The notes under the pieces were generated by a model. That model was not told the origin of the DNA. It searched no databases and saw nothing but the letters and a program-made list of their open reading frames with translations. From NCBI GenBank assembly GCA_009829735.1, contig CM020619.1, positions 28,360,063 to 28,424,062 of the forward strand: a stretch of 64,000 nucleotides of DNA. Direction: 5' to 3'. The number at the start of each line of letters is the position of its first letter. Position 1 is the stretch's first letter. This document shows, one piece after another, positions 40,930 through 50,940 of the stretch. Position numbers and translations under genes: made by a program. The stretch comes from Pyropia yezoensis. Its lineage: Eukaryota > Rhodophyta > Bangiophyceae > Bangiales > Bangiaceae.

Positions 40930-42977
40930 CTACTGCCGCTCGCTTTGTGTTACCCCTCCCGCGGAGGCAGTCACGCCCGCCCCCTCGGCCAGTCCCGGTG
41001 TGCGCTCCACCACCGTCGCCGCCACGTGCTCCGCCCCGATCAGCACAAGCGGCACGCCATTGCCCGGCCGCGCGCTCGCACCCACGTGGTACACGTTGGT
41101 CAGCTCTGCGTCGCGAGGGCCCTGCCGGAACAGGCTCAGCTGGAGGGCGTCGTGGGCGAGCCCAAACGCCGCCCCCCGCGCCAGGCCGTAGCGTGCGCGC
41201 CACATGGCGGGCGTGAAGGCGCGCTCCGAGACAATGCTGGCGGCAAAGCCGATCATGCCCGCCGCTTCAAAGCGGTCCACCACAGTCGCGCGGGCGCGGG
41301 CTTCCAGCTCCCGCAGAGCCGCCGCCGGCGGGGTCGCCCCCTCCTCCCCATCGTCGGCCAAGTGACCGACGGGGACAAGGACCATGATGGCGTCACCTCC
41401 CGGCGGCGCCGCAGACGCGTCGGTACGGGCGGGGGAGTGGACGTAAAAGTTGCACGGCGATGGCAGGTGGAGGCCCGGCTCGAAGAGCCCCTCCCACGCA
41501 CCCCGCCGGGCTTCCGCCGACGAGGTCACTGCAAAAATGGTGTGGTGGCTCAGCTGTGGCCACACCTGGTCGGTGGCAAACAGGAAGGACACGACGCCAG
41601 AAGAGTAGCGGCGGCCCGGCTTGATACCCCGGTTGGGCAGCGGCGGCGACGCCGCGACGAGCGGGTCAGCTGGGTTATTGTTGGGTGTCACCGACCCCGC
41701 GGTCGGCAGGAGCGACGCTTCCGCCGTCGGGAGGTCCACATTGGAAACCACCACGTCCGCGGGAAGGAAGGTGCCGTCCGAGAGGGTCACGCCAATCGCC
41801 GTCTTGCCGTCGGCCGACGGCATCACCGCCGTTACACGGGTGGAAGTGCGGGTGGTCACCCCCGACCGCTCAGCGATCGTTGCCAGCGCCTCGGCGACGC
41901 GGACCATGCCGCCCACAGGATAAAAGACGCCCTGCTTGGCCTCGAGGGAAGAGAGCAGCGCAAACGTGGCGGGTGACGAGTAGGGGGACAGCCCGACGTA
42001 TAGGTTTTGAAAGGAGGCCATTGCACGGAGGCGCTCCTCCGTGACCACCCCCGCGCCATCGGTGCCGGTACCTCCTGCCTTGTCCAACCCACGAAACACC
42101 GACCGCAACCAGCCGTCCATGGGCGCCAGTGGGTTGCCGCCGAGCGCAAAGCACATGCGGAGGAGGTCGGGCACCTCGGTAAGGCGGCCAGGGAAGCCGC
42201 GGCGATCCACAAACGACCGGAAGCCCACCTCAAACGCCACGTTGGCCGACGCCAAAAACGACAGCCACCTCTTGTAGGCCGCCGAACCGAGCGACGCCGC
42301 CATCTCCTCGACGCTGGCCGTGACAACGAGCGGCTCCCGCGGCGCGTCATCATCAAAGTAGACAGTGTAGTTTGGGTCCACCCGCCGGAGGTCCAGCCAG
42401 TCCCCCAGCCGTTCGCCCAGCTGCGCAAACGTGCGCTCGTAAATCTCGGGGAGAAGGTACAGGCTGGGGCCCAGCTCAAAGCGGAACGGCCCCACCCCAC
42501 CCGTGTCGGCCGCCCCGTCGGCAGACGCGACCGCACCGCCAGAGCTGCCCGCCATGGCGCCCTCCCCGCCGCCAAGGCGCGTCTCGCACAGCCGCCCGCC
42601 GAGGGTGTCGGTCTGCTCGAGGAGGGTGACGCGGCCGCCCGCACGCGCCAGGCGGGTGGCAACCGACAGGCCGCCGACGCCGGCGCCAACGACAATGACT
42701 GTCGGGCCGTCGGGGGCGGCGGTGGACGACGGCGGGGGGGGGGGGGGTGCGTCGGGTGCCGCCAGGGGCGGGCGGGGGGGGAGGACGAGGCGGAAGCGCG
42801 GAGTGCGGCAGGTCCGGCAACAGCGGCACGGCCCCGAAGGGGAGCCATCGCCGGGGAGCCCGCCAGGCGGGGAAGGTGAGTGACTGCAGCGGCGGCACCC
42901 ACCGGGCGGACGCCGGCGAAGGCGGAGCGCCGCAGTCCCGTCACTGGGGCGGCACACACAAAGCATGGGCCGGGCAT
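40930..42977 (-). CDS. CrtI-family phytoene desaturase/carotenoid isomerase-like flavoprotein
   Basis: The mature part is certain: an FAD dinucleotide fold IVVGAGVGGLSVATRLARAG near the N-terminus, RFELGPSLYLLPEIY, a long substrate domain, and the C-terminal signature VYHVGASARPGNGVPLVL. That C-terminal motif and the preceding RGAAFGLAHDALQLSLFR resemble fungal and bacterial CrtI more than plant-type PDS/ZDS. Such enzymes desaturate or isomerise carotenoid precursors. Two starts compete. ATG 42966 is in frame throughout (678 residues) but gives an Arg/Cys-rich N-terminus. ATG 42977 gives a good plastid transit peptide (MPGPCFVCAAPVTGLRRSAF) but needs a one-base change in a 14-G run (plus strand 42734-42747). 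The second looks more natural. Substrate and direction cannot be read from sequence. Confidence 0.82.
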
Positions 42978-43566
42978 GGCGGCGACGGACGGGGGCAGCG
43001 AATCTCGGCTGAGGACGAGGGGAAGACGCGGGGCGGGGAAGACGTCCCACCAATGCGGGGGACGGCGTGAGGTATACTCGCTAGACGGATCAGGACGGGA
43101 AGCACGGAGGAGACGGCTACAGCTCGGCTGCACTGCAGAAGCGCGGGCGTCACCAATGAGAGCGATGGGGTGGAAGGGGACGAAGTAAAGGGCGTCCCAG
43201 ACCACGAGGGGGATCTGGCGAGAAATCCAACCAGCCTGGGTCATGATTGCTCCGCTGATTCAGGGGGACCACTTCTTTAGATTGCTACTTGGTTTCGTTT
43301 CTGAGCTAGCATCGTCAGTGTGCTACGCCACACTACAGTATTGCTGTGGCCTGGTGGAAGATGCGGCTGACCAACAGCAGCCGCTCAGTGCCATCGTAGC
43401 CTTCGTGACGCTCGAGCAGAGGGGACAGCGGGTGTCGTTGGTACACTTCACGCTAAGCGTGCTGGCGGTGCGCGCCTCTTCTCTTCTTGGGCGTCCCTAC
43501 TTGGGTGCGTTGCCACCTACGCCCGCAGCCATCGGTGGCCGGGCCTGCCTTCTGCGGCTGGCAGGC
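42978..43566. promoter_or_regulatory. Head-to-head promoter region
   Basis: 589 bases separate the start of the CrtI-family gene (-) from the start of the UVR/SnoaL gene (+). Both products appear plastid-directed, so shared control is plausible. No TATA box is obvious. A frame is open upstream of 43567 but has no residue pattern of a protein. Confidence 0.4.
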
Positions 43567-44424
43567 ATGTCCCCTTCCCCCTCCCTTGGCCTGCAGGCGG
43601 CGGCGTTTTTGCCACCCGCCGCCGCCCCGTTGGGCGGCAGCCGTGGCCGGGGCGCCCCGCAATGGAGCCCGCGCCCCCCCCCCCCCGCCACGGCAGCTGC
43701 GGGGGTGGGGGTGGCGGCGCAGCGGCGGCGGCGCACCCCACCCCCGACCGCCATCCTCTCCTTTGACCCACCCGAGGAAGGGGGCGGCGGCATAGAGGAC
43801 CTGTCCGCGCTTGCGTTTACCGACGCCAACGCCATCTACAGGCTGCGGCAGCTGCAGGCGGCGCTCGCCGAAGCGGTCACGGCGCAGCGGTTTGGCGACG
43901 CCGCCACCCTCCGCGACGAAATCGCGGCGGCGGTGGCGAGCGCGGCGGACCCCACGCAGATGGCCGTCCTTGCCGCCAATGATGCCTTTTACGCCGCCCT
44001 CCACGCGGGCGACGCGGAGGGCATGGGCGCCGTCTGGGCGGTGAGCCCCGTCGTCACGTGTGCGCACCCGTTTGTTCCGGCCTCGGCAGGCTGGGAGGCC
44101 GTCGTGGACAGCTGGCGGGTGGTGTTTGCCATGGGCCGCCCGACGGCGGTGCGCGTGCGGGACGTGCGGATGGTGATGGGTGCCAACCTGGCGGTCGTAA
44201 CGTGCGTGCAGGAGGTGGAGACGGTCCGGGGGGGGGAGACGCTGGGGGGGGTCCGGGCGGCCATTAACCTCTTCCAGCCCGCTCCGGCAGAGGGGCGGTG
44301 GCGGATGGTGCACCATCACTCGTCACCGTTTGGGGAGGCAGAGGTGGGGGGGGGGGGCGGGGGGGGGGGCAGAAGGGTACTGGGGCAGGAGAGGAACCCC
44401 GACCCCCTTGGGGATGAGGAGTGA
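43567..44424 (+). CDS. UVR-motif plus SnoaL/NTF2-like protein, probably plastid
   Basis: 285 residues from ATG 43567 (MSPSPSLGLQAAAF). I chose this start because the next 75 residues look like a transit peptide (Ala/Arg/Pro/Gly-rich, few acidic residues, early Phe). Residues about 89-125 hold a UVR-type helical hairpin (YRLRQLQAALAEAV and FGDAATLRDEIAAA). Residues about 135-265 form a SnoaL-like/NTF2-fold domain (NDAFYAALHAGDAEGMGAVW, CAHPFVPASAGWEAVVDSW, MVMGANLAVVTCVQEVE, WRMVHHHSSPF). The last 25 residues are a Gly run and a charged tail. NTF2-fold proteins of this type occur in plant plastids with unknown function. No catalytic role is claimed. Confidence 0.78.
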   Translation: MSPSPSLGLQAAAFLPPAAAPLGGSRGRGAPQWSPRPPPPATAAAGVGVAAQRRRRTPPPTAILSFDPPEEGGGGIEDLSALAFTDANAIYRLRQLQAALAEAVTAQRFGDAATLRDEIAAAVASAADPTQMAVLAANDAFYAALHAGDAEGMGAVWAVSPVVTCAHPFVPASAGWEAVVDSWRVVFAMGRPTAVRVRDVRMVMGANLAVVTCVQEVETVRGGETLGGVRAAINLFQPAPAEGRWRMVHHHSSPFGEAEVGGGGGGGGRRVLGQERNPDPLGDEE

Positions 44425-44752
44425 TGCAGGGGTAAGGAGGGGGGGTGGGAGGGGGAGCACGATGTTAGGGTGGGACGCGCGTGCCCATTCTCCCCTGAGG
44501 TATCCTGTACAGGGTGCATCTGCGATTTGATTGCATCATGCGCGTTGCTCATAGCATTGCCCCGCTGGGAGCGCGCATCCAGTGTCGTGGCTCTTCGGCT
44601 GTATGTTTCTTTACCTGGAGACACTCATCCAAGAATGTGGACTCCTCGAGGTTGCCGATGCCAGATCTTCTCGATGAGCATGGTGCATTCAGAAGACTCT
44701 ACATCGAAGTCCCCTAGCCTTCTACTACATGTGCAGCACAGAAAGGCGCAAC
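44425..44752. other. Convergent intergenic region
   Basis: 328 bases between the stops of the UVR/SnoaL gene (+) and ChlM (-). AT-richer in the middle. No gene is seen. Confidence 0.7.
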
Positions 44753-45863
44753 TTACGCCTCCCGCACAGCCTCCAGCACGTTGCTAAAATAAAACTTGGA
44801 GGCGGTGGACCCCCGGCGCTTGATTGTCCACCCTTCCGCCTCGAGCGCCGCCACCACGTCTGACTCGGCGTGCAGGTACGCGCGGGTGGCCTTGGACGGC
44901 CCTGGAAAGAACTCGCCCACCTTCTTCAGCAGTGAATAAGCAAGCGTCTTGGGCGCAAAAGACACGATAAGACGCCGCTTGGCCAACGCCGACAGAGCCG
45001 AGATCATCTCGTTCACATCTTCCTGTGGGTAGTGAATCATCACGTCCACGCACGCAACGGTGTCGTAAAAGCCACTGAGGTCGCACAGGTCTGATGTCTG
45101 GAACGTGGTGAGCGCGGCGGACGAAGCGGGGAGCTCCTCGGCAGCGCGGCGTTGCGCCTCCGCGGCCATCGTGGGCGAGATGTCCGACGCGGTCACCACC
45201 GCGCCGCGGGAGGCTAGAGGGATGGCCAAGGAGCCAACGCCGCAGCCGGCATCACAAAACGTCTGGCCTTGTGCGTCACCGTCCTCGTCCACCCACGACA
45301 GAATCTGCAAAGCGCGAGAGAACGGTGGGGCAGGGGGGGGACGATGCACAGCACAGAAAAACAGGACAGCGAGAGCAAACGCACCATGCCAGACAGAGGC
45401 ACGCCCTACCGCAGCAGGACCAAGAGACTTGCAACAGCACCAGCAACAGCCACAGTAGCGTCAGAACTCACCCAGAAACCTGCTCACCAGGGCTGCGTCC
45501 CGTCCAAAACCACCAAAGACGCAGCGACACCCCTCTCCTTCGTCCATGGAGATGGGATGCAGCTTCCAGGCTCAGGAAGCGCTGTCATCGTACCGTCTCC
45601 ACAGTCTTGGCGTGACCCTCGCGAATGTCCTTCTGCACCGCGTTGACGCTGTCATCGTCCGAATAAATCTTGTTCCAACGGCCGAACCCCGTGTTGGTAA
45701 AGTAATCCCGCACCTCCTCCTTGTCGTCCTGCCCAATCTCGCTTGCCATCCGCACCCGCCCGGCGGCCGCCGCCGGCCGAGGCCGACCGCAACACAGGGG
45801 TGCCTGCGTGGCAGACGAGCGCAGGGAGAGCCCGCCGGCAGGGATAAAAGCAGGGGAGTCCAT
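44753..45863 (-). CDS. chlM: Mg-protoporphyrin IX O-methyltransferase
   Basis: Exon 1 is 45863-45594 and exon 2 is 45304-44753, separated by a 289-base intron (donor GTACGA, acceptor TTTGCAG), phase 0, joining KTVET to ILSWVDEDG. 273 residues. The first 38 or so are a transit peptide (SLRSSATQAPL). The family start follows: KEEVRDYFTNTGFGRW then NKIYSDDDSVNAVQKDIREGH. SAM-binding motif I is TFCDAGCGVGSLAIPLA (about 105-121), with the CVDVMIHYP segment and the C-terminal KFYFSNVLEA typical of ChlM. The enzyme transfers a methyl from S-adenosylmethionine to Mg-protoporphyrin IX, giving its monomethyl ester, the step before cyclase in chlorophyll synthesis at plastid membranes. It shares an upstream region with the DUF1232 gene. 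Confidence 0.94.
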
Positions 45864-46456
45864 GGCTTTTGGACCACAATAGCAATAAAGGGCGGCGGAG
45901 GGGGAGGGTAGTGCTTATCACCTGCTCCGACTCACTGCACGAGAAGCGGGGATGGACGTGTGTACCTGGGAAGACGATGCGAGAGCGATCACAGAGATCA
46001 CGTGGTCCCCCAAAAGCAAAGCCTGCTGAACTGCTGCTTGAGGTATTGGCTACATTCGAATTTGAATGCAGGTCACTTGCGAAGGGATACTTTCTCTGTG
46101 ATCTTGGACAATTGGTGCGGGAGAACAACGCTGCTCGCTTCTGGACACCCCCCCTCCTCCCCCTCTCCTTCCCAGCAGCCCCCCCGCCATTGGCTGGAGC
46201 CGGCACCCCCCTCCCCCCTCTCTCCTTCCCAGCAGCCCCCCCGCCATTGGCTGGAGCCGGCACCCCCCTCGCCCCCCTCCTCTGCCCAGCAGCCCCGCCA
46301 TTGGCTGGAGCCGGCACTCAACAGGTTAGGCAGCCCCGACCAGTCTAGAGCCACTGCACAACCACAACTCGCAAAAAGCCCCACCGACTATTCTTGGCAG
46401 TGCCATCCGCCCCTCTTTACCGTCGCGGTGCTATTGCCGCCCCTCACACCTCAACC
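45864..46456. promoter_or_regulatory. Divergent promoter of chlM and the DUF1232 gene with three CCAAT boxes
   Basis: A 593-base region between two outward-facing genes. Three copies of GCCATTGGCTGGAGC, which read AGCCAATGGC on the minus strand and fit the NF-Y consensus, lie at about 46186, 46243 and 46297. They sit 150-270 bases before the DUF1232 ATG and 320-450 bases before the chlM ATG. Confidence 0.55.
46160..46320. repeat. 54-57-bp tandem repeat, three units
   Basis: CCATTGGCTGG recurs at 46187, 46244 and 46298. Units share CAGCAGCCCC, CCATTGGCTGGAGCCGGCAC and a C/T-rich tail. Repetition triples a CCAAT box in the shared promoter. Confidence 0.9.
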
Positions 46457-47264
46457 ATGGGGGACCGTCTTCCTGCTGAGCGTGACCCCCTGCTCGCCGC
46501 CGAAGAGGGCCAGGACGCGGCCATCCCCTCGAACGATGCGGAGGCCAACCCGAACCAGAACGCCTCGGCCGCAGGTCGCGCGTGGCAGTGGGTGGTGGCC
46601 AAGGCTCGGGAGCTCAAGGCAGAGGTTCTAGCCCTGTACCTGGCCATGGATGACCCGCGGACCCCATGGGTGGCTCGAGTAGGCGCTGCCGTCGTCGTCG
46701 GCTACGCACTGTCCCCGCTCGACCTAATTCCAGACTTTATTCCGGTACGTCGCTCAGAAGAGAGAGAAGGTCGGGAGAGGAGCTGCAAGAAGGTAGGAGG
46801 ATCCAGGCGTTTGGCCCTAAGGAGCGAAGGTTGACGCGGGGAGGGCATGACACCCGCAGGCCGGTGCCACGTACAGACTTCCTAACGCAGCGTGCGAGCA
46901 TTCTGGCGTGGTCGCATCAAGCTTCTGCGTTCGGTTTGTCTACTTGACCTGCTCCTTCATCATTCACCCTCTACCCTCGTACATTCCGCAGGTCCTGGGG
47001 CTCCTCGACGACATTATCCTCCTGCCGCTGGGCATCTGGCTGGTGCGCGCGGCCATCCCCACCGATGTCTTGGCCGACGCTCGTGGCCGTGCGGCGGGGA
47101 TGATTGCCCGCGGCGAGCGGCCGCCAGTCAATTGGGTGGCGGGGGCGATTGTGGTGGCCATTTGGTTGGCCTGCGCCGCCTGGGCAGCGGTCGCATTGCG
47201 TGGGTGGCTCCATGGCGGCAAGGAGGGGAGTGATGTCATTGCAGTTGGGGTGAGTGGCCCGTGA
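46457..47264 (+). CDS. DUF1232 membrane protein
   Basis: Exon 1 is 46457-46744 and exon 2 is 46992-47264, with a 247-base intron (donor GTACGT, acceptor TCCGCAG), phase 0. 186 residues. Residues about 50-115 carry the DUF1232 core: [20 protein letters not shown], then [19 protein letters not shown] (the second half of this motif comes from exon 2) and [15 protein letters not shown] second hydrophobic helix lies at about 145-170 ([17 protein letters not shown]). The N-terminus is hydrophilic without a clear presequence. DUF1232 proteins are small membrane proteins of bacteria and eukaryotes with no established biochemical function. Divergent to chlM. Confidence 0.88.
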
Positions 47265-47756
47265 CGGCCAGGCTTGATAGGGAAGAGGGGAGAGGAGAGC
47301 AGCAGGGTCTGGACGGGCGGAGAGAAAGGTGAGTAAGGGGGGTTCATTGGAGAAAGGCATGGGAAGCGGAGGGAAGGGAGCTGCCGACGGGTGCGACGTT
47401 ACCGGAGACTTGAGTGGACGAGCAGTCTGGAGTGACGTTCCTCCGGTTGCGTGGACCTACTACGCAACTACTGCAATGCCGTTAGAAACGATGATACTTG
47501 ACTGTGAAGTTAAACACCGAGAGGACAACAACATTTTACAGCGAAAGCTGGAAGATTCTACTGCGGTCGCGGTCGGGAGCTCTGGTGGTGGACCCCACCA
47601 CGACAGACTCCACCGAACGTCCGTCGTGCCACTCTTGCACTCTTCTCCGCCGGACTGCGTCGTCGTCACGCCGCCTGCGTTTTGGCTGCCCTTCGCATTG
47701 CCCTCCGCCCGCCTTTTCCATCGGAGAGCCAAGAGACGTCCCCTTCCCTGTCTACC
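47265..47756. other. Intergenic and leader of the TatB-like gene
   Basis: No supported gene. The last 60 bases before ATG 47757 are open in frame (an upstream ATG at 47682 exists), but the start at 47757 is preferred because it begins the transit-peptide-like stretch. Confidence 0.6.
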
Positions 47757-49096
47757 ATGGCGCCTTTGCCTCCTCCCCCCCCCTGCTTCCTGCCGCTGGC
47801 CCCACCCCGGCTGGCGCCGAACGCCGGTGGCCGAAGGCCAGTTTTGGCGTCGGCCTTCACCACCCCCGCCCCCCCTTCCTTCCTCACCGGTGTGCCATGT
47901 AATCCCCTGCGGCGGGCATCGGTGCTGCTCCCTCCTGCGGTCCCAGCTGGCGGCGAGTGCGTGCCGTCCCCCCGCCCTTTCCCCGCCACCCCGTCGCCGT
48001 CCATGTTTGGCGGTGGCTTTCTTGGCGTCGGCCCCGCAGAGATTTTTGTGATTGGCGCCGTCGGCTGGCTGGTCCTTGGACCCCAGCGGCTCTTCCAGGT
48101 GGCACGCGATGCGGGCAAGGTGCTCGGGCAGCTGCGCAAGACGGCAGACGACGCCAAGGGCTCCTTCACCGAAGCGCTGGAGGTTGACTCACTTGGCCTG
48201 GGCAGCCTGTCAGACCCACTTGGCCTGGGCAGCAGCCTCGCGACGACTAAGGCGCGCAAGGTCCAGGAGCGGGAGGAGCAGGAGGAGCGAGAGCGGGCGT
48301 CTGCTGGCTCTGCCGCCAGTGGGGGAAAGGAGGGCCCGGTGGCGGGCGCGGCCGACGTGGTCGCCGCGGCCGTGTCGACTGAGCCCGCGGGGCCGGCGCC
48401 GGCGCCGGCCACAGCGGGTGCGCCCGTGGCGTCGACGGCGACGGCGACGGCGCCCCTACCGGCGGCTACCGTTGGCAGCGCTGTGCCGGAGGAGCTAGTG
48501 AGGAAACCTGACCAGAAGGCAGGCGAGGACGAATTGGCGCACTTCCGGGAGCAGCTGCGGCGGGTGTCGGACCCAATGCAGACCGCTGACCTGTACGTGG
48601 TCGTGTGGGGCGGGGGTGACACGGTGGAGAGGGGGTGGGATTGTTGCTGTTTTGACTACAGTGCTTGGACGGCCTGGCGATTCGTGAGGTGTAGCTGGAG
48701 CTCGTTGCTTGTTGCTGGCGCTGCCTTCATGTGGCCAACCTATCTGACATGCTGTCTTTTGCCTGAGTGTTCCCCGGCCTCTGTGGATTGCCCTCATTCG
48801 TCGTGTGCGTTTCTTCGTCACCTCTCTTCCCATTGTGTCTACTGCTGTTTCCGTGCTTGCCGCTGTCCGTGCTGCCCTCCTACCGCAGGGATAGCCCTGC
48901 AATGGCCGCAGCGTTGGCAGCGGACCCTCTCCCACTGTTGGCTGGCGACATCCCGCCCGAGCTGGACGTGCCCACCGACACGGCGTTGGCAGAGTTGGAG
49001 GCGGCATACATTGCAGCAAAGAAGAAGCTGCTGCGCAAGGGGTTGGCCGAGCTAGAGGCTCTGGGAGATGGGGATGCTGGCAAGAAAAAGGCGTGA
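47757..49096 (+). CDS. tatB: Plastid TatB/Hcf106-type twin-arginine translocase subunit
   Basis: Exon 1 is 47757-48592 and exon 2 is 48889-49096, with a 296-base intron (donor GTACGT, acceptor CCGCAG), giving 347 residues. Residues 1-82 form a transit peptide (CFLPLAPPRLAPNAGGRRPV onward). Residues 83-125 match the TatA/B family: a short transmembrane helix PAEIFVIGAVGWLVLGPQRL, hinge Gly-Pro, then an amphipathic helix FQVARDAGKVLGQLRKTADD. A charged coiled segment and a long Ala/Pro/Thr-rich linker follow, ending in a Lys-rich helix (YIAAKKKLLRKGLAELEAL). With TatC and TatA, TatB binds twin-arginine signal peptides and moves folded proteins across the thylakoid membrane. The length and long tail fit TatB/Hcf106 better than TatA/Tha4. 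Confidence 0.88.
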
Positions 49097-49776
49097 TGAA
49101 GGCATGCGAATCTACGGCGGCGCGCCATGTGAGGTTGGTGAAGCAGGTGAGGCGTGGGTTACGAGACGGAGGGCGGGTGGTAAGAGACGGAGGGCGGGTG
49201 TTGCGTTTTGTTGGGCTGGTGTGGTTCTGGGGATCAAGGTTGAAGGCGGCTAGTGAGCCACGCCTGCTGACGAGCTGCACGCGGCGGGGGAGAGTGCGCC
49301 AGGAATGTTGCTGCGGGGGGGACGTATTGAGGTGCTCGATTTTGTGCTCTGCATCCACCCATCTGTCCCGTTCGGCCACGCGGAGAGCGAGCCTTGTGAT
49401 ACTTGGTACGGCGCTGCGTGCCCGCTATGGGGGCCCTGCCGGCTATGCCAGGTGGCCAGAGCCAGAAGTGGGAATGCCCCGGTCTATTGTACCTCCTCAG
49501 TGGCCAACGGGGCCGACCCGGGACACGCAGAGCAGCCACCCTTTCCCCCCGCAAACGTGCGCATCGCACGAAAGCGCAGACAGCGGCGATCAGCTGCCGC
49601 AAACGGCACTCAGATATCCAAAAAAAAAAAAGAAGAAAACGAATGAACCGAGACACACACCCAAGCTTCAAAGTAGGGCGGGGCCTGCCACGCAAGCGTC
49701 AGCAGCGCAGCTCCCACTGCAGCGTCCCCCCTTCACCCCCCCTCCAACTCCTCCCCAGGTGATGCTCTCCTTCCGC
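49097..49776. other. Convergent intergenic region
   Basis: Between TatB (+) and ACP (-). An A-rich tract (AAAAAAAAAAAAGAAGAAAA) lies at about 49620-49639. Short ORFs only. Confidence 0.6.
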
Positions 49777-50940
49777 CTATTTGGCATTGGCGTTGCCCGC
49801 GATAAAGTCCACCGCGTCCGCCACCGACACGATCTTCTCGGCCGACTCGTCAGCAATCTCAATGGCAAACTCGTCCTCCAGGGCCATGACCAGCTCGACC
49901 GTGTCCAAAGAGTCGAGGCCAAGGTCGCCGGTGAAGTGGGAGTCCGCGGTCACCTTGGCGGCGTCCACCTATGGGGCCAGAGGTACCGGCAGGGTCGACA
50001 GGGACGGAAGGGGTGTTGTCAACAGGGAAGGTCGGTGAAGGGAAGGGACAGTGACGGGCGAAGGCGTAGCGGAGGGAGGGCGGCGGAGGGAAGACAGCAT
50101 AGGAAGGAAGAAATTCCCGCCAGGAAGAACGAGGACAGTAGGTTCAGCCCGGTGTCGCGCGGATGTCAAGCCCGCCAATGCACAGGGACACGAGCAGAGG
50201 CGGGTTCATCCAGCCAGACAGAAGAAAAACAGCACAACAGAGAAGAGGACAAAACGGCGCTGTCAGGATCCCGTACAGCGCCCAGGCCAATGCTCCGTGC
50301 CCACATCACACCCATCCAACGCCCCGCCGCGCACCGCCCACCACTACACAGACACATCGGAGCCCCCACAGCAGAAACAAGCGCCGCATTCCCCCGCAGA
50401 ATTCGGCGCACTCCCCACCACCCATGGTTGCCCACCACCGGAAAAGTCTCCGCCCTCGCCCCTGCCAGTATTCATCCGCGAGTACTCTGCCCCCTGCCGC
50501 CACCCCTCCCCCATGCCCTCTCCCCCCTCCCCCTCCCCCTCCAGCCCTGTCAACCCCCCCCCTGCGGCCACCCACCACACGAAGCCTACCTTCTCAAACT
50601 TCTTCACCACATCCAGCACGCGCTCCGACACGCTGCTCTTGTCCAGGTACCCCACCGGTGCGGACGCGTCGTCGGCCGCCGAGGCGGTCGTGTGGAGGCC
50701 CGCAGACGGCCGGCGCGCGGCCAGCAGGGGGCCCAGGCGCGCCGCCGCGGGCGTGGCCGCGCCAGTCGCGACGGCAGCGGCGGCGGCGGCGCCCAGGACG
50801 GCGGCACCTCCTACAACCGGACCAGCAGCGGTCCGGGGGGCCGAGCGGGCCAGCGCCGACAGGCCCGCCGCGGCGGCGGGCGTGGCGCCCGCGCGGGCGG
50901 TGGCCAGCGCACGGCCCGCGGCGGCGGCGGTGCGGAGCAT
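49777..50940 (-). CDS. Mitochondrial acyl carrier protein
   Basis: Exon 1 is 50940-50590 and exon 2 is 49968-49777, with a 621-base intron (donor GTAGGC, acceptor CATAG), phase 0. 180 residues. The first 90 or so are Ala/Arg-rich without acidic residues and end in a GLHTTASA segment, a typical mitochondrial presequence. The mature ACP has [17 protein letters not shown], then [20 protein letters not shown] with the phosphopantetheine-carrying Ser at about 137 in the DSL motif, and a final helix [13 protein letters not shown]. Mitochondrial ACP supports mitochondrial fatty-acid and lipoate synthesis, is a subunit of complex I (NDUFAB1) and aids Fe-S assembly. The gene is divergent from the membrane-protein gene at 52403. 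Confidence 0.93.
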
